Shown: piece after piece, positions 42,860-53,663 of the stretch
Layout: each line of letters opens with the position of its first letter
Numbering within the stretch: position 1 is the stretch's first letter
Translations under genes and position numbers: made by a program
The notes under the pieces: model-generated
What the model was told of the DNA's origin: nothing
Databases searched by the model: none
What the model saw: only the letters and a program-made list of their open reading frames with translations
Assembly (NCBI GenBank): GCA_036346225.1
Contig: JARFIW010001187.1
Location: forward strand, 744,001 to 808,000
DNA length: 64,000 bases
Origin: Platerodrilus igneus
Lineage: Eukaryota; Arthropoda; Insecta; Coleoptera; Lycidae
Reading direction: 5' to 3'

Positions 42860-43492
42860 TTAAAATATTGCGTGCTTAATTTTTGTGTTACTACCTCTAA
42901 CTGTTTGGTTAAAGCATATATCTTGGATAGCGAAAAAGGTTTTAAAAAATGGAGTTAAATATATACGAGCAAAAATTTTAAATAGGTTTGAGAGCTTAAA
43001 GTGAAACTTTGCAGGGCGTGCTCCGATTTTAAATCTGTTTGCAGATTCTACATAAAATTTTAGACTAATTTAATGTATTGCATGACTAAAAAATTTATAA
43101 GAACGCTCAAAAGTCGCTACAAATCTTAAAGTGAGGGTAGTTCCCTGGGGGATGATGCTATGTGAAAAATTCTTAGAAATTCGGGTAGCTGAGAAAATTC
43201 TAATATTAATTGATACCAAACAAGATAGGTTTATCTCGAAAGATAAAAAATGGTTAGTCGAAGAAAACTATTTGGTCCAGAATATTAGCTGTAAAAAAAA
43301 AATCTTAAAAATAGGTTTATCTCGTGTGTGGAAATGAGGATGCTCATTTATCTCGAAAGATGAAAAATTTAAGATAGGTTTATCTCGAAAGATGAAAAAT
43401 GGTTAGTCGAAGAAAACTATTTGGTCCAGATGCTGGGGGAAATGTGGATGCTGGGGGAAATGTGGCGGTGATTACGCCCATAATGTACTACT
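42860..43492 (-). repeat. Polinton right terminal inverted repeat
   Basis: Inverted copy of the left TIR. The outer 544 bp (42949-43492) match by eye. The inner portion retains 14 bp (AGTTAGAGGTAGTA on the minus strand) that the left TIR lacks and that the older Polinton fragment at 45.8 kb also has. The deletion therefore happened on the left side. Confidence 0.93.
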
Positions 43493-43498
43493 ACGAAG

Positions 43499-44880
43499 GT
43501 AATAAAACCAAAATTTTTATTAAGCAAAATCATTATGTAATTTGTGTTACAGAGACATGGTTAAAACCTAACATATGAAATTAAAAAATCAAACTACAAG
43601 ACATATTATCAGTTGTTAGATATGATCGTCTGGCACATGCTAGAGGTGTGTGCATTTTCGTGAAAACAGCTTAAGTTTTCAAATTATTAACTCTGGTAAA
43701 ACAATGAGCAACTCTGGATTAAGGTAAAACTAATATCTAATTCTTTTATTATTGTCGATATATTATAGAACCGCTGTATAACACAATTTTTAACAGTCTT
43801 CAGTACTTCGCAGTCAAAAATCGCATCCTAGTTCCAGGGAATATTAATATTCATTGTTTTAGTGTGGAACTAACCATAACAGAACTACATTCGTTATGTG
43901 AAAGCTATTAACTAATACAACATATTAACGAAGCCGCTCGCAATAAAGCCTTAACCGACTTTGTTTTATCGTAGGAAAATTTATAAAAATCAAAGTTACA
44001 AATTTTACAGATGAACATGTTTCCAATCAAAAAATAGTTTTCTGCAACATTAAGACCAATTTAGCAAGCCAATTTTAATAACGTTAACTACGATGACTTC
44101 AAATTAGATATAAAATGCAGAAAAACGAAGTATATCATTTACAAAGTATTAACAAAAATGTTAAGTTGTTTATTACCAATTTAGTGCCACCATTTAATAA
44201 ACACGCTCTCATAAAAATATTTAGAATCTCCAAGAAATCGGCGCCATTGTTCACTAATACTATAAACTTTTATTAAAACTGCTCTTTCGATATAAAATAT
44301 AATACATCCAACTCCAATCATTTTCAATACAAGCAACTCTGTAATCAGGTGACGCAAGCTTGTCATACGAAAAAAGTACACTTAACCAATTTAGTCGATT
44401 CAAAGCAAAATCGCAATTTATGACAAGATTTAACACTGAATTTTTACATCTTAACATAACACCTCGTCTGTCACCAACATTACTAGATATCACCAATATA
44501 AATCCTTTTTTTATAAAACCAGTGCCGCTTTCAACAATATACAAACAAAAATGACGCTCCACAGTACAACCATTTCTTCCCAAATTATTCGTTTAAAACA
44601 AACAAAAATATAAAGAATCCAAATCATTAACAGTATAAAAACTAATGCGGCAGAACTTACAGTTTACATAATTAAAACGTATACCTTATCTTGTACCTTT
44701 GATTGCGCATAAACTACTATATAAAACACTGGAGCTCCGGAGGTATGGAAAAAAACTAACGGTGGTTCCAATACCTAAAATTTCTAATCCTTCAGAGTTA
44801 AAAGACCTTTGGACAATTTCAATTTTGCACGTTTTGTCAAAAATATTAAAAAGTTTTTATGTTTAAAGTAGGATATTTTT
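43499..44880 (+). pseudogene. CR1/Jockey-like LINE: ORF1 end, endonuclease and start of RT (downstream of the Polinton)
   Basis: This continues the LINE interrupted by the Polinton. After NKTKIFI come degenerate endonuclease blocks: VICVTETWLKP (43540-43570), RLAHARGVCIFVK, a GNINIH block in place of GDLNIN (about 43835-43860) and ELHSLCESY followed by LIQHINEA. The reading then passes through the linker (NYDDFKLDIKCRK, ITPRLSPTLLDITNINPFFI at about 44450-44520). It reaches the beginning of reverse transcriptase: KKLTVVPIPKISNPSELKDL at about 44750-44810, then ISILHVLSKI. Stops and frame changes are frequent, so it was dead before or after the Polinton arrived. The RT catalytic YADD region was not found. 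Confidence 0.65.
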
Positions 44881-45698
44881 TGATCAAAATAATGCAGTGT
44901 CCCACAAAGAAGTTTGCACTGTTTGAATGTTGATAACCGAGAAAGTATTACAGATAACCAAATAACCTGATGGAACTTTTTGTATCTGGATCTGTCATCA
45001 TTAGCGCTTGTTGCCATTCATTTCATTTTCTTTTATTTTCAGTTCAGTTGCTAGTAGTGACAACTAATTGACAAATTTTCCTTTGAGCAACGGACATGGA
45101 TTTTAAAGTGTTTTTGGAATTGTGTATGATCTGAAGAAGGGACGCACAGTTGTGCGTGTTGCCTTCCGTATACCTCACTGCGATGGAAGCAATGAAAAAG
45201 CACTAGTGAGTCACCTGCAACTCGATTTAAGTTAGTCTACTCTCACACTGTATTATTGGCTTCCAAAAAGCTTTTAAATCCCAGCACCAATCTTAATGGA
45301 CTTGCCATTTGGCTAAAAAAATAGAACATAAGACGTTTACAACATGTCTTAAGGGTGAGTTCGGCCTGTTATACTTAGTAATAGCGATCACATGGTAATT
45401 AAATAGGTTTAACTTGGTTGTCGCTCGTTTTACCAAATCAAACAATCACTCTCTGTAGACGATATTATATTAATCACCACAAACACAATACAATTGTATT
45501 TACAAATGTCTGTTCAATTCTCATTGGGAATATTATATACAAAAACTATTTCTATTAATTATATGCAAAGGAGCAATATTATGCAACGGCAGTATACTCA
45601 GTAATATAATAATTTAATAAAACATTCAAGTTAATAGCTACTAAGGGCTAGAAAATATTGGCTCACTTATACGAAAACACGGTGTTACATTATAGCAA
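44880..45698. other. AT-rich DNA between LINE and second Polinton fragment
   Basis: No supported gene. A small hairpin ACGCACA-GT-TGTGCGT lies at 45142-45157, just after CTGAAGAAGGG. It could be the 3'-end structure of a LINE. Confidence 0.4.
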
Positions 45699-46219
45699 TT
45701 TGGTATCAATTAATATTAGATTTTTCTCAGCTACCCAAATTTCTAGGATTTTTTTACCGGCAGCGATTTCTAATCACTTCTCCTTTTTAACATCTAGAAT
45801 CCTTTAACCAAAACACTTAGAGGTATTAACACAAAGAAATTAAGCACACAAAAGTTTAATAATTTATTTTATCCGATTTACAGTTTAATAAACTAATAGA
45901 ATACAATTTTTACATTGTAAAGTATAATATTATCTTCTTCGTGTAGACGATTCCAAGCAGCTGAAAGTAACCTGTAACATAAGTATATAGTGATTAATGA
46001 AAAAAACACAAGTCTAAAGACATTTGAGTAGTTTAAAAAGAAAGAAAACGTCTTTTCGGTCAATAAGACATTGTCGTTAATCTAACAATATGTTTTACCG
46101 TCCAGCGGCACCGCGTGGAGGTAAACACATGTTGCCGGGAGCGAAGGGATTATTAAGAATGGGGATGTCTTATAACTAACTTACATACTACTATATACAT
46201 ACATAATAAAATATAGCAA

Positions 46220-47950
46220 CTATCTTGTATCCTTATGCCCCCATGCATATGTGGAAGTACTACCAGGGATGACGTAACGCTTGTCATCTTCACCCGATAA
46301 ACTAACTTTATTGATTAATTGGGTATATAACTTGTGTTTTTTACTACGAATACACACCATGGTAGGCTTGAGGGCATCTCTATTATTAATCACAATGTTC
46401 TTAAACCTATCTAAACTAATACCTTTCACCACACCACGCGATACCCCCTTGATCTTATTAATCACGTCCTTCTCACTAAGGATGCAATACAACTTGGCCC
46501 TAGTCCCAACAAATTCTAACACCAAGTCGCCGTTGAATTCATCCTTAAACTTCCAAGGAATCTTTTTATTCACAAGTGGTATGTTATGTTTATTATCTTC
46601 GGGGTAATCGTTCGTGTCAAAATTGTTAATGTTTGCGCTAATGTCACTATACAAGTCTTCTGTCTGCACACTATATACTAAAGAGTCAGTGTATGTGTAA
46701 AGTAGTGAGAGTTTGGATCCATACAAATGTTTTATGGTGCCATAATGGAAATCATACATGAGGGTCTTTGAAATATCTAGAATAGAAAAACCTGCTTATA
46801 AAGGCTTGTTGTAAGTAACTTTTACCCTATCCATCTGCATGATAACCAAATTCTCACCTAGCACTAAACTACTGTTAAAGTTCGGGCGAGCGATAAGTCC
46901 ACTTGCATACAATTTTTTTCCATCGTGCTCCCACCGAGTAATTATCTTCACATCAACCCTTTTGTCAACAGTCTCCATCGTTTTTCCAAAGACTGCGTTA
47001 TTCATTAATTTAAAAAAGTCTTTTTCAAACGCGTTTCTGGCGGACGTCCTAAGGGTGGTGTTCAAATCGATGTAGGGTTTTAATCAAGGTGATTGGTCGA
47101 ATTCCAATACGCGATGGATGCCGGTGAGTCTAAGACATTACATGTCATTTTCCAATGCTCCACCCGAAAGTACTACATTGGCCAGGAAGCGAGTATTTTT
47201 TACCTGGAAAATTTGGAATTTTGCCGAACCCTTGCTGTTCCAAGCAAGGTAGGGATCTTTAACGTGCATGACAACACTCACACACGGGACCTCCATTTTA
47301 CCTCTCATCCGAACGAGGGTGTATTTTTGTGAAAAATGCTCGCCTAACATTTTTCAAGCGGACCGTGTCGGGATTCGAACCCGGGACCTTGGGCGTAGTA
47401 GTCACACACATACCACTACGTCACGGAGCCGCCTGAGTCTAAGACAGTGACTCAGGGCCTGCTGCAGGTTTCTGTAGTGTACGATGTAGCGACTCTTGTC
47501 GAGCAACGTGACAAGTAGCTTCGGTGTTTTGGAGGATTGTGTTGGGGGTACCATTGACTCGGGACAGAAGGGCAAGTCATAGTGAAATTCGTGTAGTTCT
47601 TCCGGGTATGTCAAATCCACTTCCAGGATGTATCCCTTATCATGCGTCAAAGGCACATTTTGGATGCAGTTTGTTAGTACATTGAGTTGCTGCTCGTTCA
47701 ACCACTGGAATCCCCCTACTGGTAGATGTTGGCTCATAGCCAATCCATATAAATTATTCGCATCAAGGTAGCTAAGTACTTGGATGATTGGTTGGGGTTG
47801 TAATCATTCATGTGCCGATCATTGGCCTCGGCATACCGAGCGCTGCATTGGGTTAACCCATCGCGAATCCCTTTTTTGACGAAATAATACATATCTACAT
47901 CAGTTAGCAGATCAAGTTTTGCACCTGTATACTTCAGCATGCCACTAGCC
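46220..47950 (-). pseudogene. Protein-primed DNA polymerase B, C-terminal fragment (older copy)
   Basis: Minus-strand pieces in order are: MLKYTGAKLDLLTDVDMYYF (47955-47734, near the Exo III/palm boundary) with the motif A region around 47745; YILEVDLTYPEELHEFHYDL (47743 on); the SINE insertion; [19 protein letters not shown] (motif B, about 47010); and LLYTYTDSLVY (motif C, about 46690) with the C-terminal LEFVGTRAKLYCILSEKD to 46220. The first Asp of the catalytic DTDS is Tyr, which alone would inactivate it. In-frame TGA near 47086 and TAA near 46798 and a frameshift near 47740 are further lesions. The fragment starts abruptly at about 47950. Confidence 0.85.
47138..47433 (-). mobile_element. 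tRNA-derived SINE inserted in the polB fragment
   Basis: A 296-bp insert flanked by an exact 13-bp direct repeat TGAGTCTAAGACA (47125-47137 and 47434-47446). On the minus strand it starts with a tRNA-like head: A-box region near 47411-47426 (CCGTGACGTAGTGGTA) and a B box GGGTTCGAATCCC at about 47370-47382. The body follows, with TGCACGTTAAAGATCCCTAC, and it ends ...GACATGTAATG without a long poly-A. Removing the insert and one repeat restores uninterrupted polB similarity, proving it arrived after the Polinton fragment. The body segment resembles conserved SINE central domains; the family name is not known to me. Confidence 0.88.
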
Positions 47951-48702
47951 TGCATAAAGAACCAATTTCTAATGAATTAAAATTTACTTGAATGCACTCG
48001 CTTCTTGCCTAATACAAATCTAAAAATTTAGAGCCTACATTCATTCATTATGAACAAGAGCTGGTTTCAAAAATAGAAGTAACGAGAACCTGAGCGGACT
48101 TCGAAAATCGCCTTCGTATCCCCACTCTCTGCCACAATAGAATAGTTCTATAGTGGGTTTAACGAAAGATTCAGTAATTAAAATAATAGGATGAGATTTA
48201 GTTGCGCCGTACAAATTAAGCACAAACATGATTCACAGCGAACAAATTAACACACTGCGGTAACTACAAATACGTGTGAGAAACGAACTGATACTGACAT
48301 TTGTAAGTTAGCAATACAAAATTTATCGAGTGGTTGTGTGAACCCGGCCAACCAATACAAAATTTCTATTTAAACCTGCCGCCCATGTATGGGAGGAACA
48401 TTTACTGAATCTGTTCGTTAAACGCACTATAAAACAACCACCTTTAAATCATATCTCATGCTAGATATGCTAGATGAGTAAACAGAAATGCCCATCTTTA
48501 TAATTTGTAGAAGTAATTTATTCTTCTTCATACGAAAACAGAAAAATTCAAAATTTTGAAAATAATATTTCTATATTTCGACTGCTATTTTTATGAATAC
48601 TGTCGGAGTAAAAGTTCTGACCCCTGAATTTCAGTGCTCATTTCTGTGAAACCGCGGCGCTAAACTTAATAAAATTTTCACATTATGTAAACAAACTATT
48701 CA
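47951..48702. other. AT-rich DNA without a recognisable gene
   Basis: The short minus-strand frame at 48041-48229 has no motif. Nothing else was seen. Confidence 0.5.
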
Positions 48703-49148
48703 ACACGCGTCTCGGGACAATTATTTTTGGCTGTTTCAAGGTCAACTTTAACGTTTCAGTTTAAACTCATATTTATATTATCCGTTAAAACTGAACTATC
48801 TATAATAGTATCTTTTAATTTGAACGGTAACGGAATCTAACTGCTAAAACGCCTCTTCCACTTATTATTTATAGATCTGTACATAAAATAAAACATACTT
48901 TTCGCATAAATATTATAATTATAAAACATCAGCGCACCGTGCCATACAGGTTTTGAATTTAATTTTTTAAATGTTTTTTTTAATTGTTTTAACTTTGCAT
49001 AGAATTATTAGAATTGGGATTAGATAATAAGTTTTGTTAATAAGTATTATGGAAGAGAAAATTATTTGTGAAGAGTGCAAAGGTTATCATTTATACGTCA
49101 AACATGACCTTGAAACAGCCAACAAGAATTGTGTCCCGAGACGCGTGT
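48703..49148. mobile_element. MITE-like element with ~45-bp terminal inverted repeats
   Basis: The left end starts ACACGCGTCTCGGGACA (48703) and continues through TTGGCTGTTTCAAGGTCA. The right end is the inverted form, with CTTGAAACAGCCAACAAGAA then GTGTCCCGAGACGCGTGT ending at 49148. The arms differ by a 2-bp indel and a few substitutions. Flanking heptamers CTATTCA and CTATTTA differ at one position and may be a decayed target duplication. The 446-bp interior has no coding frame, so it would depend on an unidentified transposase. Confidence 0.65.
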
Positions 49149-50495
49149 CTATTTACGGTTTGGTGGTATAAATTTGAAGTTCTTCAATACAGGACTTCGG
49201 AAGATTAAATTATTGCACGCAAATAGACAAAATTTGTGATTTTTTTGTTATTATTCAATTTCAAACCAAATCAATTTCTTGATTTTCAACTGAATTACAT
49301 GGAACTTGAATATCATGCAGTTGCTGACTTTCAAGCATTTACCATATCACATTCTATTTGTTTTTACTGAAGTGCCTTTGGGAACGTTAAATGTAGAACC
49401 GGGGGATTTACCGAAATATTATAAAACGTAACCGGAAAATTTCGTTGTTATCTAACGCAGTTCCTAAATTGCCAATAACTGTAGTATTTCCTAATAAAAA
49501 GAAGATATGTCATTGGTTATAAATCGAAAATTTAAAAAACTATTGTTATAAAAAGAGACAGTAAGATAAGGCGCGTAAGCATCACGATTTATATAAATAG
49601 AAAACATCAATCTTGTAGCTGGAGTAAATAAAAAAAATCATTCTAATAGTCTGCTCCTTCTTAGTTATGCCGCACGGTGATAAGTAGCATCCCGCGATTT
49701 TACTTTCCCTTCGAACATCCGAGTCGTTCTCTATCCTCTAGCCGTTTTTAATTTATAGAGCTCTTAAAAATTTATGATTTCACTTAACGATATCAGTATA
49801 CCTATTGTCACAGAAAATTTTGGCAAAGCTACTAGCCTCTGGAGAAAGCGTAGGAAGCAGCTTTTGGCAGGGGGTAGTGACTACTTCTGCTACGGCCTAG
49901 TCAAGATGAGACTCAAATTCTGGCTGAATCGATAAGGTTATGTATTGCCTAAACCAGGAATAATCAAAGAAAAAAATGAGAGCCAGGACAGGGAATACGA
50001 AGGTGCCGAGAACTAAGACATATTGGAACATACGAAACCTAAAGTCCTAGTTCTAACAGACTGAGAATAGACCAGTCCCCAGATCATCAATTAAAGCATG
50101 CAACTTTATAAAAGTAACTAGTTTTAATGTAATATCGTAACACAAGCAAAGAAAGTCAATGATTTTGAGCACAAGTGAATTCTAAATTTCAATCTAAAAT
50201 GAATTAATATTCAAAAGAATAAGCACAAGGTACAAAGTTTATAAATACTACAATAACATACGCGAGTGCATACTAGGGAGTAATAAGTTTCAGTTTTGTC
50301 ACTTACCTTAACGTTAATAATTAATTAGGTACCCATATCTCCATGGCAATGAACACATGCAGTAGCATGTAAAATGCACACAAATTAAGTTGATTTACTT
50401 ACTGGTTTAATAACTTTAATAGAGATAGGCACCTCATGGGAGCAACCTTCAACAATAATGCAATTCAGTAACTTTAATGTACGCTTAAAAGACTT
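49149..50495. other. AT-rich DNA without a recognisable gene
   Basis: No frame or repeat recognised. Confidence 0.5.
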
Positions 50496-50499
50496 CACT

Positions 50500-51030
50500 T
50501 GATACACTCCCGCGTTTCACATTATTGCCCAATCGTATATTATAATATGGTTACGTTGCAAATTGTATCAAATACCAAACACGTTTAAAAGTGAAACAAT
50601 ACTTGAATTATAATATAAATAAAGCAATGTACTCACTTAAACTTCTTTTACATCTCAGGGCCCTCGTTTTTCTGGGTTATATCACGCCATTGTTGAGTCC
50701 AAATTCAACGTCTATCCTCTTTTCCCTTCATAGCGGAACGATAGGAGCAACCCGGTAAGGAACGATATAAGGTAGAGATAGGGAACCTACATTCTAAAAA
50801 AGAGAAAAAACAGACACCACGACACAGGTAGATGCTACCGGTTTGACGTCTTTTGGCTAATGGCGTCGTATCACACACCGCGCACTTGCGCAATTCACTC
50901 CGCGCCTGCGCATTCTTTTGCGCAAACGCAACTGTCCGGACTGGCAAAAATTAACAAGTTTATTTTAAAATATTCGCGGGAGTTTACTCACATATTTAAC
51001 AATGTACATTTCCAAATTTGGAATGTAGCA
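50500..51030 (-). repeat. LTR (3' LTR in element orientation)
   Basis: Matches 51365-51884 along its whole length with scattered substitutions and a few indels. Starts TGATACACT and ends ATGTAGCA on the plus strand. Confidence 0.85.
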
Positions 51031-51302
51031 ATCGCGACAAAGCCATAAAATAAAAAAATCTTAAAAAAAGAAAAAGACTGTTAGCACGGTAAAAACTTAA
51101 AATCTAAAGCTTGACTAACCTACATATACCCTAACTTGCATTCTAAAAAATGTTTATTTTAAGCGCCACCTGGTTTTTTCAACCGATAACGCGTCACGAA
51201 TAACCAGGAAACGGAATGTGTATCCTCATTGTTTTTGAACTACATTTATAAATGCACACACGAGTCTTTGGTGTGGCGCAGTTATAATCGACAGCACAAA
51301 TT

Positions 51303-51363
51303 TGTCGGAGAGCATGAGACTCTTAATCTCAGGGTCGTAAGTTCGAGACCACGTTGGGCGCCA
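51303..51363 (+). other. tRNA-Lys(CUU)-like sequence continuous with the primer-binding site
   Basis: The plus strand reads like about 57 nt of a tRNA-Lys: D-arm end GAGCATGAGA, anticodon loop CTCTTAA (anticodon CTT), TCTCAGGGTCGT variable region, T-arm GTTCGAGA, acceptor GTTGGGCG and a terminal CCA at 51361-51363. Nuclear tRNA genes do not encode CCA, so this copy derives from a mature, CCA-tailed tRNA. The 5' half of the tRNA is missing or scrambled (GTGGCGCAGT at 51270-51280 may be a remnant), so it is not an intact tRNA gene. Confidence 0.75.
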
Positions 51364-51364
51364 C

Positions 51365-51884
51365 TGATACACTCCCGCGTTTCACATTATTGCGCAATCG
51401 TATATTATAACATGGTTACGCAGCAAAGTGTATCAAATACCAAACACGTTTAAATGCGATACAATTCTTAATTTATAATATAAACAAAGCAATGTACTCA
51501 CTTAAACTTCTTTTACATCTCAGGGCCCTCGTTTTTCTGGGTTACATAACGCCATTGTTGAGTCCAAATTCAACGTCTATCCTCTTTTCCCTTCATAGCG
51601 GAACGATAGGAGCAACCAGGTAAGGAACGATATAAGGTAGAGATAGGGAAACCTACATCCTAAAAAAGAGAAAAGAAAGACACCACGACACAGGTAGATG
51701 TTACCGGCTTGACGCCTCGTGGCTAATGGCGTCGATTCACACACCGCGCACTTGCACCATTCACTCTGCGCCTGCGCAAACGCAACTGGCCGGACTGGCG
51801 GAAAGTAACAAGTTTATTTTAAAATATTCGAGGGAGTTTACTCACATATTTAACAATGTAGATTTCCAAATTTGGAATGTAACA
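51365..51884 (-). repeat. LTR (5' LTR in element orientation)
   Basis: Second copy of the LTR, adjoining the tRNA-Lys-type primer-binding site and ending at the CACT target duplication. Confidence 0.85.
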
Positions 51885-51888
51885 CACT

Positions 51889-53663
51889 ATAATACTCTTA
51901 AATCGCCTTAGGCAGTAAAGTTTGTTCAGGTACACCCTAAAATTTATTTTAAATTTTAAATCAAGGCATAATACTTATTCTCCAGCTAGGTAGGCAAAAC
52001 ACTAGAAGAACCCAGAATATTGATAGATTGCACAGAAATGTAGTAACAGTGGCGTAGTTGAGCTATTACGGTGATGTTACGAGGGTGAATTTTATAAATA
52101 CTCCCGCACACAATAACAAAACGAAGTAATTTGGTTCTAAAGAGAACTGTTTTATAACAGGAATAGAGATATTATACAAAGCATAAAAACAGCTGATATA
52201 AATTGCAAAATGTCAAACCAACAGAAAACAAAAACCTATGACACCTGGGCTGAGTTCTACAACGCAAGTGTAGGCAGACGCAAGGTAAATTTTCATTGGT
52301 TGATCATACAAAAACCCACGCCACTAAAAACCTGAATACTGCAATCCCTAATTACACATAATGAACTTTCCCAAACCGATTTTTGTTTCGTGCGCATTAT
52401 AACAGTTTCTTCTTAAAGTGATTTGCCTCTAAATGTGCATTAAGAGGAAAGAACGTGTGTATCCGTATTACACGCAACAACACTCTAAATAATTGCACAA
52501 CATACGTGGAAACAATAATAAAAATTCAAATAATCTGACTCAGTGAATCCTCTTTCCTTTTATCATTATCTCACACGCCTAAATGTTCTCACGGATAGCA
52601 GTACCCTGGGCGACAAAACCAATAAACGGGAAGTAATAAGATATCAATGGAGAAAAGATAGAAAAGTAAACAAAGCAACGCAAAAAGGAAAGAAGGACCC
52701 GAAACTTACTATTAAAATCTAGATTGCCTATACCAAAAGAATGATGCTGTTGAAAATAGATCCGCTAAGCGCGATAATCGAAGCCTGCAAAAGTCGTTCC
52801 AAAACCATATAACTACATTTGCAAAATTTCAATACTTATTGCTCAGTGCTACCTAGATCCGTTAATAATATGATGATATGGGCAAAAACCAACTTTCATC
52901 AACAACAGTCGAAATCAGAATGTTTCTTATCCACGAGGACAATGCCAAATTATGACCTAATGCAACTTAAACATATAAATTCAGATAATTAATAAACTTG
53001 AAGTCACGGACAATAATTTATAATCAATAATAATGAAGGTAGGAGCAAATAAACGGAGCACGAACTAAGTGACGATACATGAACACAATAATACTACCAA
53101 TTGCCGAATTCCATATAGATATTTAAATAAATAGAAAGCTAAGGCAGCCAAAAATATTTTACCGATCTGCTCAAATAAATGAGCTGTAATAGGTCAAGGG
53201 TTTGTTTAATTACGCCTGAACTATTCAATAAAAAAATAATCAAATCCCAATTAGTTAATACTACGTTGTACCGTTTCTCATATCTGGATCTTCCTTTTTT
53301 GTCAATACTTTCCTTGTAATTAATTTTCACGTTCGTAGAACATCAAAATTCGACAAAAAAACTCTGTTCTTTTATCAAATAAATGGCTCTAGTAATTAAC
53401 ATCTTATTAAAAACTATAAAATTCATCATATTTATGTACGAATATAGTGGCTTTAGTATGCAACTCATTTTACCTAAATCGATTTTTAAAGAAATAAACT
53501 TTCAAAGTCGGGAGCCAGAACTTTTTTCGCCGATAGTAGTACAAACGTGTTATAAAACTTAATATACAGGGTTCGGCAATATGTATTTACAGTTTTATCG
53601 CGCGGTTATTAGCTAAGTAATTGAAACACAAAGATTAAAATGAAACATACTTATACTCTACAT
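51889..53663. other. AT-rich DNA without a recognisable gene
   Basis: No supported frame. The ATACAGGGTTCGG motif near 53563 may be a lone transposon end. Confidence 0.5.

Larger units (their letters stand above)
27411..43492. mobile_element. Complete Maverick/Polinton (16,082 bp) with TIRs and 6-bp TSD
   Basis: Both ends start AGTAGTACATTATGGGCG (right end inverted). The flanking hexamer ACGAAG occurs at 27405-27410 and 43493-43498, the 6-bp target duplication characteristic of Polintons. The outer 544 bp of the two ends look identical. Inside are the hallmark genes: protein-primed DNA polymerase B, retroviral-type integrase, packaging ATPase, adenain-like protease, major and minor capsid proteins. 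All are on the minus strand except polB, which reads toward the right end. Known Polintons are 15-20 kb, so this copy is full length. Several genes carry single-base frameshifts, so it is not autonomous as assembled. It lies in a LINE ORF1. Confidence 0.96.
45699..47950 (-). mobile_element. Terminal fragment of a second, older Polinton
   Basis: 45699-45757 matches the middle of the 27.4-kb TIR (TTTGGTATCAATTAATATTAG and following). 45795-45960 matches the inner right TIR and the polB 3' flank of the complete copy, in inverted orientation. Upstream on the minus strand lies the C-terminal third of polB. The outer ~280 bp of TIR and everything beyond mid-polB are missing. Divergence from the complete copy is substantial and damage is mostly nonsense, so it is an older, independent copy, not a recent duplication. 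Confidence 0.85.
50500..51884 (-). mobile_element. Miniature LTR retrotransposon (TRIM-like) with 4-bp TSD
   Basis: Two direct repeats of 531 and 520 bp (TGATACACTCCCGCG...GTAGCA/GTAACA) begin TG and end CA. They flank a 334-bp interior and are bordered by CACT (50496-50499 and 51885-51888). Reading on the minus strand, the LTR at 51884-51365 is followed after one base by a primer-binding site matching the 3' end of tRNA-Lys including its CCA. There is no gag or pol frame. This is the organisation of TRIM elements, though the LTRs are longer than in typical TRIMs. I see no clear polypurine tract before the other LTR. The LTRs are about 90 percent alike by eye. Confidence 0.8.

Noticed and set aside
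44181..44583. Minus-strand ORFs at 44181-44381 and 44260-44583
   Set aside because: Opposite strand of the LINE ORF2 remnant, which reads coherently on plus.
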